64,000 nt of DNA, from positions 156,508 through 220,507 of the forward strand of contig CAJJDN010000031.1 in NCBI GenBank assembly GCA_905182985.1, in the 5' to 3' direction. A program made the translations under genes and the position numbers. The notes beneath the pieces were generated by a model, which was given only the letters and a program-made list of their open reading frames with translations, was not told the origin of the DNA and ran no database searches. How positions within the stretch are numbered: position 1 is the stretch's first letter; each line of letters opens with the position of its first letter. This stretch comes from Paramecium sonneborni. Its lineage: Eukaryota > Ciliophora > Oligohymenophorea > Peniculida > Parameciidae. Below are positions 51,006 through 64,000 of this stretch, one piece after another.

Positions 51006-51430
51006 TCACTCTTTCAAAGCAAACTTTCTCAATGGGAAATTATTGAGTCTTTTCCATTATCTGTCAGTCTTTTAAGCTAATTGATTTTTAGAATATATAC
51101 CTCTTTCACTTCTGGTTAATCTTTATCTAATTGCTCTAGTTTATTTTCCTCTGAGATCAACAGGGAGTTTACCATTTGACTTAGTGGTTGATTTAACTTA
51201 ATCTCTTCTTTATTGATTAATGACTGTTAAGTATTTTGCAATTCGTTTTCTCACTAACTTAAAAATTAACATTTATGTGTTACTCCAATTCTGCCAAGTT
51301 TTTATGCATTACCAGCTGAAACTTTGGATGTTCTTAATTGAATGAGTTCTCCTTTAAGCTTTTCTAAATCTTTTAAGAGCTCTTCTGGCTTTTAATCTCT
51401 GAGCTTTCTAACCTTGAATTTTTGTGACAT
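51006..51430 (-). CDS. RPL35: Ribosomal protein L35 (uL29)
   Basis: A small protein of the 60S subunit near the exit tunnel. The match is continuous: KVRKLRDQKPEELLKDLEKL, KGELIQLRTSKV, KLGRIGLVRKRIAKYLTVIN, DLRGKQTRAIRQRLT and the tail FPLRKFALKE. Two introns (51258-51283, 26 nt; 51077-51100, 24 nt) are needed to restore the conserved blocks. The product has 124 residues, the normal length. Its ATG (51430) is 31 bp from the ATG of the divergent kinase. Confidence 0.96.
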
Positions 51431-51461
51431 ATTTTAAAAATAGATTTAATTTTTATTAAAA
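51431..51461. promoter_or_regulatory. 31-bp shared divergent promoter region
   Basis: Only 31 AT-rich bases separate the start codons of L35 (-) and the AGC kinase (+). The 5' leaders and any core promoter of both genes must lie here or overlap the coding regions. No specific element is recognised. Confidence 0.5.
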
Positions 51462-52669
<1,208 letters not shown>

Positions 52670-52681
52670 TGATAAATATAA

Positions 52682-54602
52682 ATGTTTAATAATAATCCTT
52701 AAAAATACATAAACAGAAATGATGTCAAGGAAATAAAAAAAAAGTTTGATTGGATTGTTGTTCATTCTGTAAATAGGAAAATTCCAGGTGTCACTTTAGA
52801 GGTTTCATAATTTAATATTATAGTAAGCTATGTAAATAATTGCTTAATAAATTGATTCATCTCCTCGTATATTTTCAAGATGGGGTAATAGATAGAATTG
52901 TACAAATGTAGCAACTTGGTCATAGATTTTAGAATTAATTGAAACATTTAATCAATAATAGGAAACAGCTTTTGATAATCAAATTTATGAATAATCAAGT
53001 TTTTAATTCATAGAAGATAAGTTTATGTAAGTTTTTTTTATTTTTATTTTAAGGATAATGAAACCATCATATTTCTAAATTAATAATCAATAAGAAAAAT
53101 AAATATTTGTTTATTATATTGAAAATATGTCACTTATCAAATTGAAATAAGAATTTGCTATTCTAATATTTAATAATAAAACTTTAGCTCTTATTAATGT
53201 TAACAATTTTAAACCAATATTAGTAGTTTCTGCTTAATCAATTGAAAAAACAAAAAAAAAATAAACAGATGAATTTATGGGAATTTTATATAGATTAGAT
53301 TAACAATAATCAAAAGACAGTTGGAAAAAATAAATTAATTTTTATAAAAAAAAAAAACCATTAGAAAGTTCTTTTCATTTTGAAAGATTAGACACTAATT
53401 CTTCTTAACTTAAAGAACGTTTAGATCCAATTATGCAATGCAAAAAAGATATAGAATATTTATAAAAAGTTGTAAATTTGAATCCATGGGATCCATAATT
53501 AAGACCATTGAATCCAGATCCTAAAATGTAATTAGTTAGAAAAAGAGGTTAATCTGAACATTCTAAAAGACATTAAGTTTTTGAATAAGAGAGTTATAAA
53601 TTAAACACTTCCTTATAAGTTTAATTAATATGCTCTAAAGATAATAATATTATTTTAGTTTTGGAAAATTTAGTATTGTAATATTATTAGTTAGAATATG
53701 ATTATAATAATGGAGATTATTCTTTACAAAAATATCATGAATTTACTTTAAATGATAAAATTGATTAAATTGCGATAACTTAAAATAAATGGATTAAATA
53801 AGATCATTGTTTAATATTGAAATCTAAATAAATGTTAGTTTATTCGATGCCTGAGTTTAAACTATTAGAGAAGATAAATATTGGTTAATCAGCAGATACA
53901 ATGTTATCAAATAAAATAATCCTCATATGTTAATATGATGGATTGTTTAGTATAATTAAAGAAAATTTAAGGAAAAATAAATTAGAATAATATTAATCAG
54001 TAGAACTCTAAAATTCAACCAAATTTAATGATTTTAAACAAAATGAGTAATATCATTCATTAGTGCAATAGAAATAAATAAAATCTAATGATACTAAATA
54101 ATCAGAATAATATTATTCAGTAGGAGTCTAAAAACAGGTTAAATTCAATGATCTAAAATAATCAGTATCTAGTCTTGATTATTCAAATAAATACTAATTT
54201 GTAATATTTGGTAGTATGTGTACATTGGTGAGTATTTATGATATTCGAAAAGGTTAATTTATACATTAATTTAGTGCTTTAAATACAACTTAATAATTTA
54301 ATTAAATTAATGATAAGATTTTAAAAGTATTTGTATTTGATTCTCAAAATTAATATTTAGTTATTTTTACATCTGGTTAGATAACAATTTGGGATATATA
54401 GAGACATAAAAAAATATAAGAATGTATGAAATAATTGCCATAAAATAAAAAATAATAATAATATTATTAAGGATTATTTTTAGAAAATCGTGGAATGTTA
54501 TTATTAGGAGGATTCAATTTGTAAAGTTGGGTATCTAAAATAAACCCTATTCAAATTTAAGATAATATATTAGATTCTAAATCATCTCCTATTTATTCTT
54601 GA
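52682..54602 (+). CDS. Large protein of unknown function, possible WD-like C-terminus
   Basis: The 623-residue frame uses two introns (52802-52823, 22 nt; 53027-53053, 27 nt). The N-terminus (DWIVVHSVNRKIPGVTLE) leads to a helix-rich region. Residues about 420-480 contain imperfect repeats of a SEQYYSV...KFND.KQ-like unit. The last 150 residues have beta-strand features such as VIFGSMCTLVSIYDIRKGQF and ITIWDIQRHK, followed by LLLGGFNLQSW, similar to WD40 blades. It starts 12 bp after the kinase stop. No function assigned. Confidence 0.75.
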
Positions 54603-54726
54603 ATGTGAATATGATTATTTATTGATATGATAGAATACTTATTATTCAATTTTAATAATAATTTATATTTGAATAATCAGATAAGTTTTTTATTGTAATT
54701 GAAATAAAAAAATCTTAAACTAAATT

Positions 54727-56324
54727 TCAATTCTATTCTTTATTTAATCTCTATTGAATCCAATCTTACCATTCAAAATAAGGTTTACCTTCTTTTTAGC
54801 ATTCTACATAAAGATTCTCTGTATTTACACTATAGATCTCATCAAAATTGTCTGAGTTTATCTTTACACACTACACTAACTAGATTTTAATAGTTTAAAT
54901 TATTATACAAGTTCAAAGAAAGTTTAATATGGATTAGGTATAGACTTTTAAGGTTGAATCATAATTGAATTAGACCTTTTGCCAATTTATTCCAAATATT
55001 ATTAAACTCCAACTTATTCAATAGTTTTAGATTTTCTTTATTTTGCTACTGTGATTCTATTATTAATATCTGATAATTGAAATTTTTGAATCTAAGTTTT
55101 ATTATGATCTAATCTTGCTGTTTAGGAAATGAATTAGGATGAATTTAGAGTATTTTCAATCATAGTTTCTCCTTAAACACTTTTAACTCTATCTCTAAAA
55201 TTCTCTTTCTCAATCTAATTACCTTCAAATGTAGAAACAACAGGAAAAACTTAACTTTCATTTTAAATTCCTTTTTAAGTCTAATCTGATTATTCTTATC
55301 TCTCAGAAACTTCCGGTATTTGATATTTATATATTTATTATCTGTATGATAATAAAGGTAGTTATAATTTAAGATTAGGCTGTATTTATTAATAATTTAT
55401 ATCTAAATTTTAGGTAAAAGCACTATTTTATAAATTTTAATCTTATTCTTCTTGCTTTTTCTCAATCACTTTTTCATATTAAATTATCTAAGGATTGTGA
55501 ATTTTTCTGAGTTACTCTTTTAATTGATCTATTTAAGTTTCATAATCAATTACAATTTCGTTTTATATTTTCAGATCTTATTCTAATGATTAAATTAAAA
55601 CATCCTACTATTGTTTTTATAATTTTATTTACGATAAATCATATCTCATTTATTTAATATTTAGATTTAATTCTTCTATTTAATCTTTATAATCACTGAT
55701 TTCAATTTAATAAGCTTACAAATCTGATTTTAATTTTTGATTCATTGCTTATAATTCTTATTAATAATTTTGATTTTTAACTATTTATTATTCTTAGAGT
55801 TATATGATTTCTGTGATGCTTCCATTATCTAATTAGCTTCTTTAAATTTGTAAATTTTAATTTTCTAGTTGTATGTTCAAATTTCTAAGATTTGAAATTT
55901 ATTGTTCTAGATCTGAAATCTCATTTAAATATTCTTCAGCAATTTAACATTTTTCATGATACAAACTCTATAATAATTAAAATAAATATAACTTTATATT
56001 AAATGACTTCTTCTTTTTCTTATTATAATTAACTTTAAAGTTGGTTTCTTTATTTTTCTTGATAATCACAATTTTCTAAGTCTTCATCTTGTTTAGCTTA
56101 TAAAGTTCCTATTAAAAATAGAGAAATGTAAATTAAATTATCAATAACACTTTAGTCTTGATTGATTTATTCCATCATTAATTAAATCTCATCTTTGAAT
56201 AATGATTATTCTTACTATTTTTTTCTTCTGGTATTAAGGAATTAATTCTTTTTTCAAAGAAAGACTCACTATATAGTTCTTCTACTTTCCTTATATAATC
56301 GTTTATTTGTGTCAATTCATTCAT
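54727..56324 (-). CDS. Long coiled-coil protein
   Basis: Residues about 90-330 form a long coiled coil (EEYLNEISDLEQQISNLRN, DYKDQIEELNLNIKQM, IVIDYETQIDQLKEQLRK). The C-terminal region is basic, with FFELLVQCVKINSDNFDEI and a final PYFEWQDWIQQRL. Three introns (56193-56215, 55968-55992, 54880-54908) are required. Starts MNELTQINDYIRKVEELY at 56324; 506 residues. A structural role in the cortex or basal bodies is possible but not shown. It lies tail to tail with the preceding gene. Confidence 0.75.
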
Positions 56325-56398
56325 AGTTTAGATTCAATTATTCTTTGAAAAAAAAATAGATAATATGCAGATATATATAATATGTATAATTTCAACAA

Positions 56399-58630
56399 TC
56401 AATCAGAATATGAATTTTATTCATTAATGAATTTGTATAAAAATTTTAGATCTAAAAAAGCATCTTCATATTAATCTTCTAAGTCTTATTATTTAGTCAT
56501 TTCATAAATAGGCTAATGTTTAAATAACTCTCTAATATCTATAATTAAATCTTCTTTATGTTAAGATAAAATAGAAATTTGTTTTGTGAATATTTCAGAT
56601 TCTTCTGGTAAAAACTCATCCTTTATTGTTAGTTTTAATAATGGAACCGAATTAATAACAATTTTATTATCATCTGTAATTTGTTTTTCAAATTCACTTT
56701 CCATTTCCATACATGAAATGAAATATTATCTTATTGCTTTACATAATAACATAACTCCTATTAGTTTTTAATTAAATTCAAAGACTAATCTACCATCTAG
56801 AAATTTGTAATATTTTAAAATTTCAGGAAAAGCAATATCCTTACTTGATATTTCAGATAAAAATAGAATGAATAATTATTTACAAAAATTCTACTATTCT
56901 ATTGTTAAATCTTGATTATTTTATTTGACAATAATTTGTGAATCAAAAAACTTTGTTTTAATACAACATAATTTAGTTTTAGTTCTTTCTGAAGACTTAG
57001 ATGCTTTAATATATGATTCTACTTTATTCATAACAGTTCCAACAAATTAAGGAATATCTTATTACTAATTAGGTTCTCCAAAAACTTCATCTTTATATAA
57101 TTCATTAAGTTTTTATTGTAAAGCCTTGAATTTTCTATCATTAATGACAAAAGTTAATTATTCTAATTCATCTATTCTATCTAATACTAATTAAAGTACT
57201 GAATATAAGACTGTTTCATCTCTATCTTCAATATTTTTATTTGAGTGTTCAAAATTTAATTAATCAAGTCCTTTAAAATCTAAATAATCAAAATCATTCA
57301 TTTTTAATTATTATGCTATTGCTTCCATACCTTATTTATCAACTATCAATTTTACTAATTCAACACTTGGTAATATATATATTCCCTATTCTTCTGGTCT
57401 ATCTTATACATTATATCTACTCTTTCTTAAAGATAAGTATTAAAGTACTTCTGGTACTGGAACATCTAATTAAACGGCTGAAAATAATAAAGTTTTTGCT
57501 GCCTTCTTTATTATCTTTTAATGTAATAATTATGCTTCACTACAACCACCATGTTGATATTTATTTATTATTGGACCAGTCAATACATAATTATTTATTC
57601 TCTCTAAATAAGAAATTATTAATTCACATTATTTATCTGCACATTTTGCTTTTGCTGTCACCTTATCTTTTAATTGTCTTAGCTTTTTTTAAAATATTAT
57701 TCCTGAACATGTTGCTATTATTTATTCTCTATGTTAATCCCTTTTCTCATAAACAAGCTTTATCATTTCAAAAATTAATTCTAATTAATTTGTCTTATAA
57801 TTTGTTCTATAATATTTAATTTAATCATCTGCACTAACATTCTCTCCTACTTTTTACCATAATTAATTTGCTAAATCATCACAATCTTTTAAATATAATG
57901 AATATATATATGTCTTCTAAAGTATTTTAAAATCTTGTAGAATTTTTGGTACTGCTACTTTTTTTTCAATTAAAATTGTCAATGCTTACAATATTCTTAT
58001 TCTACATTATGGCCATTTATATTAAAAATCATCTCGTATCATAGTATCCTTACAAATCTATAAATTCTTGCTTTATTTTGATTATTTTTTGTCTTCTTAT
58101 TAAAAATCATTTACCATCTATCTTATATCTTCATCATCAAAATCTTATATCAATGGAATTGATTTTAATTTCTCTAAAATTTCATTATTTTATGGATTTT
58201 CTTTTTATCTTTTTCCACCATGTTCCTTTTTTTAATAATCATGTTTTTTTATCTCTACACTCTAACTCTTAAGATTTAAATCTTCATTTTAATGTTTAGA
58301 ATATTATTTATCAAGAATATTTTATTATTTTGATTGAATTTTATGAGATTTATTTTTCATTTTATTTCTTGACATATCTTCTGTTTATTATCCAGATCCT
58401 TAATTTCCATTACTTGAATTATTATCTGAATCTGATTGAGAATTATAACTTTAAGTTTAACACTAATTAGTTAAATAGTGATATAATTATTCTTTACTTT
58501 TTAACATGAATTTTTAAATGTGAAATTTCTATATTAATTTTAAGAAATCCTAATAATCCTTTAATTCAGAGTAATTTTGACTTTTAAAAACAGGTAATTG
58601 ATTCGCAAGTTGTGTTGTGGTATTTAACAT
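56399..58630 (-). CDS. Unknown helical protein, 743 residues, no introns
   Basis: The frame from ATG 58630 (MLNTTTQLANQLPVFKS) to TGA 56399-56401 is open for 743 codons without splicing, unlike most neighbours. The N-terminal 200 residues are Gln/Asn/Ser-rich. The rest is helical and repeat-like, such as CRIRILQALTILIEKKVAVPKIL, KYQHGGCSEAQLLHQKI and LPSVELIKLIVDKQGMEAIA, and could be an armadillo- or MIF4G-type scaffold; this is inference. No catalytic motif is seen. Confidence 0.8.
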
Positions 58631-58950
58631 TAATATTTATCTATCAAACACACAATGTAATATTTGGCAAAATTTTACAAGGATTTGAAACATTTATTAA
58701 GATTAAAAAATCAACTATATAAATCATTATGATCAAATTAATCAAAATTATGAAATGACATTTTATTAATAACTAATCTACTCTAATTCTTTTAGAAAAT
58801 TCTATTTCAAATTTACATATATTAATTCATCTTAATAATTAAAAAACTATTTTAAAACAATTTTAAAACATTTTTTTATTGTTTTACTAAATTTGTGAAT
58901 CTTTTTCTTAAAAAAATGATGTATTGATAATATTTTATAAATTTTATATT

Positions 58951-59374
58951 TCATTTTAAAATTGCAATAAGTTTTCTTAAAGGGATCTCTTCTTTTATAA
59001 ACTCCTACTTTGGTTACTTTTAAGTGTATGTCTATTAAAAGTTTCGTAAATCTATTCTTTCATTCTAATCAAGACAAAATTAGATATTGTCTAATATTGA
59101 AAAAAAGGATACCTATACAATCATAATGATTTGTTTGCTTAATTTTATTATTTTGATTAATTTCTTACACATTTTATCTCATAACTTTGTGAAACTATAT
59201 ATTAGAGCCACTATCAATTAAACTTTAGTAATTATTCATGGATATTTTTTCTAATTTAGAAATCTGATATTAAGATTCTAAATTTATTAGAACATCATCT
59301 GAAAAGAACTAAGTGAATTGATTATTTCGCTCTTTTGACAGCCATAAAATGAAATCTTTTTTGGTATCGTTCAT
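58951..59374 (-). CDS. Small unknown protein, 133 residues
   Basis: ATG 59374 (MNDTKKDFILWLSKERNNQF) leads through a 22-nt intron (59091-59112) to TGA 58951-58953. Without splicing the frame would end at 59069. The protein is charged and Gln/Asn-rich, with KQTNHYDCID spanning the splice site. No known domain. Confidence 0.55.
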
Positions 59375-60332
59375 TTATCCTTGTAATATTTATAAATTAA
59401 ATTATTAACATCATTTTTTTAAAATCATTAAATTTCTAATAGAATATTATGGAAAATTAAAATAAAATATAAAATTAATTATGAAGCATAATATAGAATA
59501 TTTTTGAATAAGTTATAAAATCTTAGACCTTAGTTTAGTATGTAACAAATTTGGTAGATCGATATTTTTGATGTTTATCATCAATATTAATGGCTAAAAT
59601 CAATATAATTGGTCACAATAAACAATTTATTATTTTTATAAAGTAATGACTTAGAATTTACATTAAAGATTGAATCAGGATTATCATATATCTGAAAATT
59701 TATAAAATGATCAACGAGCAATTAATTTAATAAAGTTGTAAATATTTTCATAGCTATAATTGGGGTTTTTAGAAATTAAAGAAAATTATTCATATATGAA
59801 TATTACTCTTTAGGCAAGTATTTAAATATAAATAATATCCATTTAAATTAATATTGAAGTTTCAACATAAATTTAACTAAAGTGACATTAGAATTTAATT
59901 CAACTCTACCTGGAAATGATATTTTTTAAATAAATTATTTATGTTCATCTGTCATAGAATTTTCGGTCATTAAAAGTAATTTTATTAAAAAAGACTGTGA
60001 TGATAGAAAATATTAAATTAAATTTGAGTTTAATATTTTTATTATCAAAAATGTTCCAATTTATAAAGCAATTACAAATTCCTGATCAATATTATCATTT
60101 AATTACAATGCTTCATTATAGTAATAAGTTTATCTTGAGGAGTTTCGATTGTAACTTCATCTTTTTCAAGTTGAGATTAAACTATAGATTAATTGAGTAT
60201 AGTAATATAGGATTTTGTTTTAGATTCTTTAACTTAATTGACAAAGTTCCTAAATTTGAACCTTTTATTATTCTTAATTTATTGGGTATCTCTAAAGCTG
60301 TTATTTATAGTTTGGTATTATAAGGGTGATAT
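59375..60332 (+). pseudogene. Decayed or unresolved coding remnants
   Basis: Plus-strand pieces look coding, for example STLPGNDIFQINYLCSSVIE with KFEFNIFIIKNVPIYKAI near 59905-60075 and SNIGFCFRFFNLIDKVPKFE near 60205-60260, but they lie in different frames and are split by TGAs. The next gene (MORN) has its own start at 60333. The stretch is probably an old gene in decay; no domain could be named. Confidence 0.35.
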
Positions 60333-61517
60333 ATGTTTTAGACATAAGTTTATGAATAAATATAAATTAGTTTAATGATTTGTTGATTTAATTTAGTAAA
60401 TAGTATAAGATAATTAATAAAGGAATCTAATTCTGATTTAATTTCATTTGATTTTGAATATGATGAAAAATATTATATATTAAAAATGTATGAATTTATT
60501 AACAAATACAAAAATAAATATGTGAATTATGAAGACTTAAAGGATAAGGCAGTTTTGATAAGAAAGAAGGATAAGATTTATTTTGGGGAGATATTAAATT
60601 AAAGGAAACATGGAAAGGGCATAATTGTAAGTGGATAATATTTTTATGCTGGAGATTTTCAAAATGATACAAAACATGGAATAGGTTATGAAAGAAATTA
60701 AGATGGAACATCATATGATGGGGAGTTTGTAAATGATTAACATTAAGGATTTGGTACGTATTGGTATGGTGATGGTAGCTTTTATGAGGGAAATTGGTGT
60801 AATTCTTTGAAACACGGGGAAGGGTTATATAGGAAAGGAGATGATATTGAATATTATGGAGATTGGAAATTTGGTTAAGTAGATGGAAAAGGCTAATTAA
60901 AAACAAATAAATCAAAATATGAAGGAGATTTTAAGAGTGGTTAGAAAAATGGATTTGGTATAGAAACTTTTAAAGATGGAGTTTGTTATCGTGGTTAATA
61001 TATAAATGGTAAACCTGAAGGATAAGGGTTATTAATTGGAGAGGGTTTTAAATATGAAGGTGACTTTAAGAATGGACTTAAACATGGAAATGGTAAATTA
61101 ATAATTGATAATGTGGAATATGAAGGTTAATTTTTAAATGATTAAAAAAATGGATATGGAGAAATGAAATGGCCAAGTGGAAGTTCTTTTAAAGGATATT
61201 TTCTTAATGATGTTAGATAAGGATACGGATAAATGTTTTGGTCAGATGGTTCATTCTATAAAGGATAATGGCATAATGGTATATAATAAGGACATGGAAG
61301 ATTGTTTAATAATCATAGATTAATTAGTACTACTTTTAATACTAACAAATAAAATATTGAAGAACCTAGTATACCATAATTATCTACTATCTAATCATCA
61401 AATATTAAATAAAATATTACACGCTCTAGAATATCAACTAGATCTAGAATTTCTAGTTCTTGTTCATCTCCTAAAAAAAAGTTTTGCCAAAGAAACTAAA
61501 CTGTCTAAAATAATTGA
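60333..61517 (+). CDS. MORN-repeat protein
   Basis: About ten MORN motifs run from residue 70 to 310 (YAGDFQNDTKHGIGYE, YDGEFVNDQHQGFGTY, YEGDFKSGQKNGFGIE, YEGDFKNGLKHGNGKL, FKGYFLNDVRQGYGQM). MORN arrays bind membranes or scaffold cortical and ciliary structures; some belong to lipid kinases, but no kinase domain follows here. The start was set at ATG 60333 because a 27-nt intron (60370-60396) that contains an in-frame TGA joins MFQTQVYEQIQ to the main frame. The C-terminal 70 residues are Ser/Asn-rich. 385 residues, TGA 61515-61517. Confidence 0.9.
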
Positions 61518-61679
61518 TTTTTATATTATTACTCTAATAAATATATATATATATTTATATTCTACTTTATATAAGGTTCAGTTTATTTAGAAAATATTAT
61601 TTTTTGAGATTATTATAAGAGATATATTTCATTTCAAAATGCACAACTGTTTTTTTATTATTTATTATATAATTAACAG

Positions 61680-62270
61680 ATGAACTTCAATTAATAGGTA
61701 TAACCAATATAAATCGAATCTCAAAAATCATTAAATTCTCCTCATTAAATATTCAAAAATTCTAATAAGAAATTAATACCAAAAACAACTCTTTTATCTA
61801 AACATCCTTTTATAACAAATAGAGTTTATACTATAGATGAATTTTAAAATAAGGAAAAAATATTAGATCTTAAACATTCAAGGACTCCTATCATTAAATA
61901 ATTCTCTCTTGACACAGATCCTTAATAATTTTAGGGAAAAAGACTTTAATCTCAAAAAATTTCAAATGATATTGAAAAGACTTAATTTCTTTAAATTTAA
62001 ACAGCAAGAAACATACGCACTTCTTAAATTGATAAAAATAATACAATTAAAATACCAGAAGCGCATTAAATTTCAGAAAAATAGAAGAACAATAATTACT
62101 TTAAAAGCGAGTCCATTTGTAATGAAAAAATCTTAGATTTACTTTTATTAAATACTCAAGAATTAAAGGGCTTTTTCTAGAATGAGAAAGAACCTCTATT
62201 ATAACAAAAAGCAAAGCCAAGAATAAAAAATATAAAAGGTTTTCCATCTGATTTCTTTTCTGTGATATGA
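61680..62270 (+). CDS. Unknown protein, 196 residues
   Basis: The frame from ATG 61680 (MNFNQQVQPIQIESQKSL) to TGA 62268-62270 needs no intron. The protein is basic and disordered in type, with SRTPIIKQFSLD and a C-terminal KILDLLLLNTQELKGFF then KNIKGFPSDFFSVI. An upstream ATG (61639) followed by a GT-AG stretch could add a short exon. Function unknown. Confidence 0.6.
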
Positions 62271-62633
62271 GTTTAAAGAATATCATCAAATTTTGATTAA
62301 ATATCCAAAAATACTAATTAATATATATAGATACAATATTATAAAGTTTTATTCTTAAATTTGAATAGAAATTTATATATATTAATATTCTAAGAAATTC
62401 TAGATAGATAATAAATAAAAAAATTGAATAAACCTGATCAGATCATGTCTTTATTTTTATAATTTAGTTTAATAAAAAAGGATCAATTTTCATAAAATGA
62501 AGAAGCGTACAATTGCTATGATCAAAAATAAGAAATAGGTGTAGAAATTAAAAATAGATAAGAATAATGAAAGCAAATATTTTTAGTCTTAAAATATATT
62601 CACTTATTAAATTTATATTTTTTGTGATTACTA
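62271..62633. other. AT-rich spacer
   Basis: About 360 bp between two plus-strand genes. A short frame from ATG 62498 is Lys-rich and not convincing. Nothing else seen. Confidence 0.45.
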
Positions 62634-64000
62634 ATGGCTGATTCTGCTGTGGTGTTAATTTGTATTTAAAACCCAGACTTTATAAATATTACTGTGACAC
62701 ATGTGTACTAAAACTTTATACAATTTGGAACAATTGAAAAAGTAAAAAGAGTAATTTATAAAATTAGATATTAATCTTTGAACGAAACAAACCAATTTGG
62801 AAAGCATTAGTATAGTTTGATAGTCATAAATCAGCAGAGAATGCATTGTAATTAAATAATACAATAATGCATGGTCTTTCAATTTTGGTGTATGAATCAA
62901 ATCGTAAAGGAATTGAATTTTAAGCTCGCAATTAATATGCTAAATGTATTTGATTTGTATTTAATAAGAGATTATATTGCTCAATAAACATAAGGTATAA
63001 TCCATTCTGCAGAACTGCCACGAAATGATTAGTTTAGTAAATGGTTACCACATTCACAAATACTACCTAAATCTTAAACAGGAATGCCTCCTTTACCTAG
63101 TTAATTTGCAGAAACTTTGAATTTTGATAAAGTTGATGGAAATTCTTAATATGATTCAGAGGAAGAAGTGACAGATGATAAATAGGAGGATTTGTAATAA
63201 TTTATATGATTAATAACCCCCTACAGTTCCTAACAATTTGTTAATACTATCGATAACAATTTGACTTAGCTTTTGAAATTCTCTGATGGACATCGGATTT
63301 TTACATCTTAGTAACTTCCAAGTAATTAATAAGTAGAAAAATAAATATTTTAATCTGAGATATTGCCTCAAAGTTTTATTATTTATAATCTTAGAAAAAC
63401 TTATTACTAAAGTGCTTTATGCAAATTGGTTTGATCCAAACCAAACAACCATGTCAATGATTTATAACATTTTTAGTACTTTTGGAAATATACAAAAAAT
63501 GATATTTTTTAAGACTAAATGTAATGTTTTAATAGAGTATTCAACTGAAGTAAGCGTTAAATTTTTGTTAACAAATTTTAATGAAGGAAATCCAACACTA
63601 TTTGGATAAAAACTAAAAGTAAACATCTTTCTAAAATTTTAGGTATATCCATCAAATTATGAATTCATATTCTTTAGAAACTGTGAGGAAGGATAATTAC
63701 CAAAAAATACTGAAGAAGAAGAATTCTATATGGGTAATGAAGCCTCGTTTAGATATAAAGATAACAATTTTAAATATTTAGTGGCACCATCTTAATAAAT
63801 AATGTTGACAAATTTGAAAAAAGAATTTTGTGAAGAAGGAATAATATATAATACATTTTCAAAGTTTGGTGCAATTGAAAAGATTAAGTATTATAAATAA
63901 AATATATAAAACTAGAATATTTTGTGAAGAGAAGAATAAAAATAAATGTCTAATTAGATATTAAGATATGGAATCTGCAATTTAAGCAATGGCAATAATG
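62634..64000 (+). CDS. PTB/hnRNP L-like RNA-binding protein (3' end outside window)
   Basis: The first RRM starts at residue 3 (ADSAVVLICIQNPDFIN, then GTIEKILIFERNKPIWKALVQF) in the style of PTB and hnRNP L. After an acidic linker, a second RRM has VLYANWFDPNQTTMSMIYNI and FGNIQKMIFFKTKCNVLIEY, and a third begins KYLVAPSQQIMLTNL and continues FSKFGAIEKIKIFCEE past the window end. Such proteins regulate splicing, stability or translation. Six introns are used (62742-62767, 62946-62970, 63194-63226, 63373-63394, 63619-63642, 63888-63915); the 33-nt one contains an in-frame TGA. 403 codons are visible. Confidence 0.9.

Noticed and set aside
57313..57819. 168-codon plus-strand ORF resembling a membrane protein
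   Set aside because: It is the reverse of a 743-codon minus-strand frame with better coding character.
60499..60915. 138-codon minus-strand ORF rich in His and Leu
   Set aside because: It is antisense to clear MORN repeats.

Overview
The window reads as somatic (macronuclear) DNA of a ciliate of the Paramecium type. Coding frames run through many in-frame TAA and TAG codons, which must mean Gln, and end only at TGA. The DNA is very AT-rich. Nearly every gene is cut by GT-AG introns of only about 20-33 nt, and removing them restores conserved protein families. Genes are packed tightly on both strands, often under 100 bp apart. I saw no telomeric repeats, rRNA, tRNA or CRISPR array. Because TAA/TAG are sense codons, most genes cannot be found as standard-code ORFs; the coordinates here come from translation with Gln at TAA/TAG plus intron removal, and for the confident genes the spliced length is a multiple of three. 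|| Layout. 1-5300: the end of an unknown gene, an AGC-like protein kinase (-) and the ether-lipid enzyme AGPS. 5366-10789: a long PPR protein, an unknown protein and a short lipin. 10790-13502: a decayed or unresolved stretch, then two tandem paralogues with no known family. 13537-20732: a second AGC kinase, a secreted aspartyl protease (-), a tiny gene and a PADR1 zinc-ribbon protein with a histone-H1-like tail. 20945-33430: a Dicer-like protein with two RNase III domains, a CLEC16A homologue (-), a peroxisomal acyl-CoA oxidase, an oxysterol-binding protein, a BRCT-containing family X DNA polymerase and a bZIP factor with a membrane anchor (-). 34108-44356: a secreted acidic protein, a decayed LRR gene, a Myb protein, ribosomal P1 (-), a Cys/His-rich protein and a TTLL glutamylase-like enzyme. 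44483-51005: a coiled-coil protein, a RING membrane E3 (-), a second Myb protein and gene-poor DNA. 51006-64000: ribosomal protein L35 (-) head to head with a myristoylation-type AGC kinase, a WD-like protein, three unknown minus-strand proteins, a MORN protein, an unknown protein and a PTB-like RRM protein that runs off the end. || Assembly. Three single N bases (16471, 19093, 32438) each sit between two apparently identical direct copies of 1220, 1321 and 1256 bp. These look like contig overlaps that were not merged, so about 3.8 kb and several gene copies (bZIP, the tiny gene, and parts of the kinase, protease, PADR1 and PolX genes) are probably artefacts. || Themes. AGPS, lipin, acyl-CoA oxidase and OSBP all act in lipid metabolism, and AGPS and the oxidase have candidate peroxisomal signals. 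The Dicer-like protein and PolX belong to families used in ciliate RNA-guided DNA elimination and end repair. I found no single new multi-gene system. The most novel items are the membrane-tethered bZIP, the H1-tailed PADR1 protein, the orphan tandem paralogues and two divergent gene pairs with only 16 and 31 bp between start codons.
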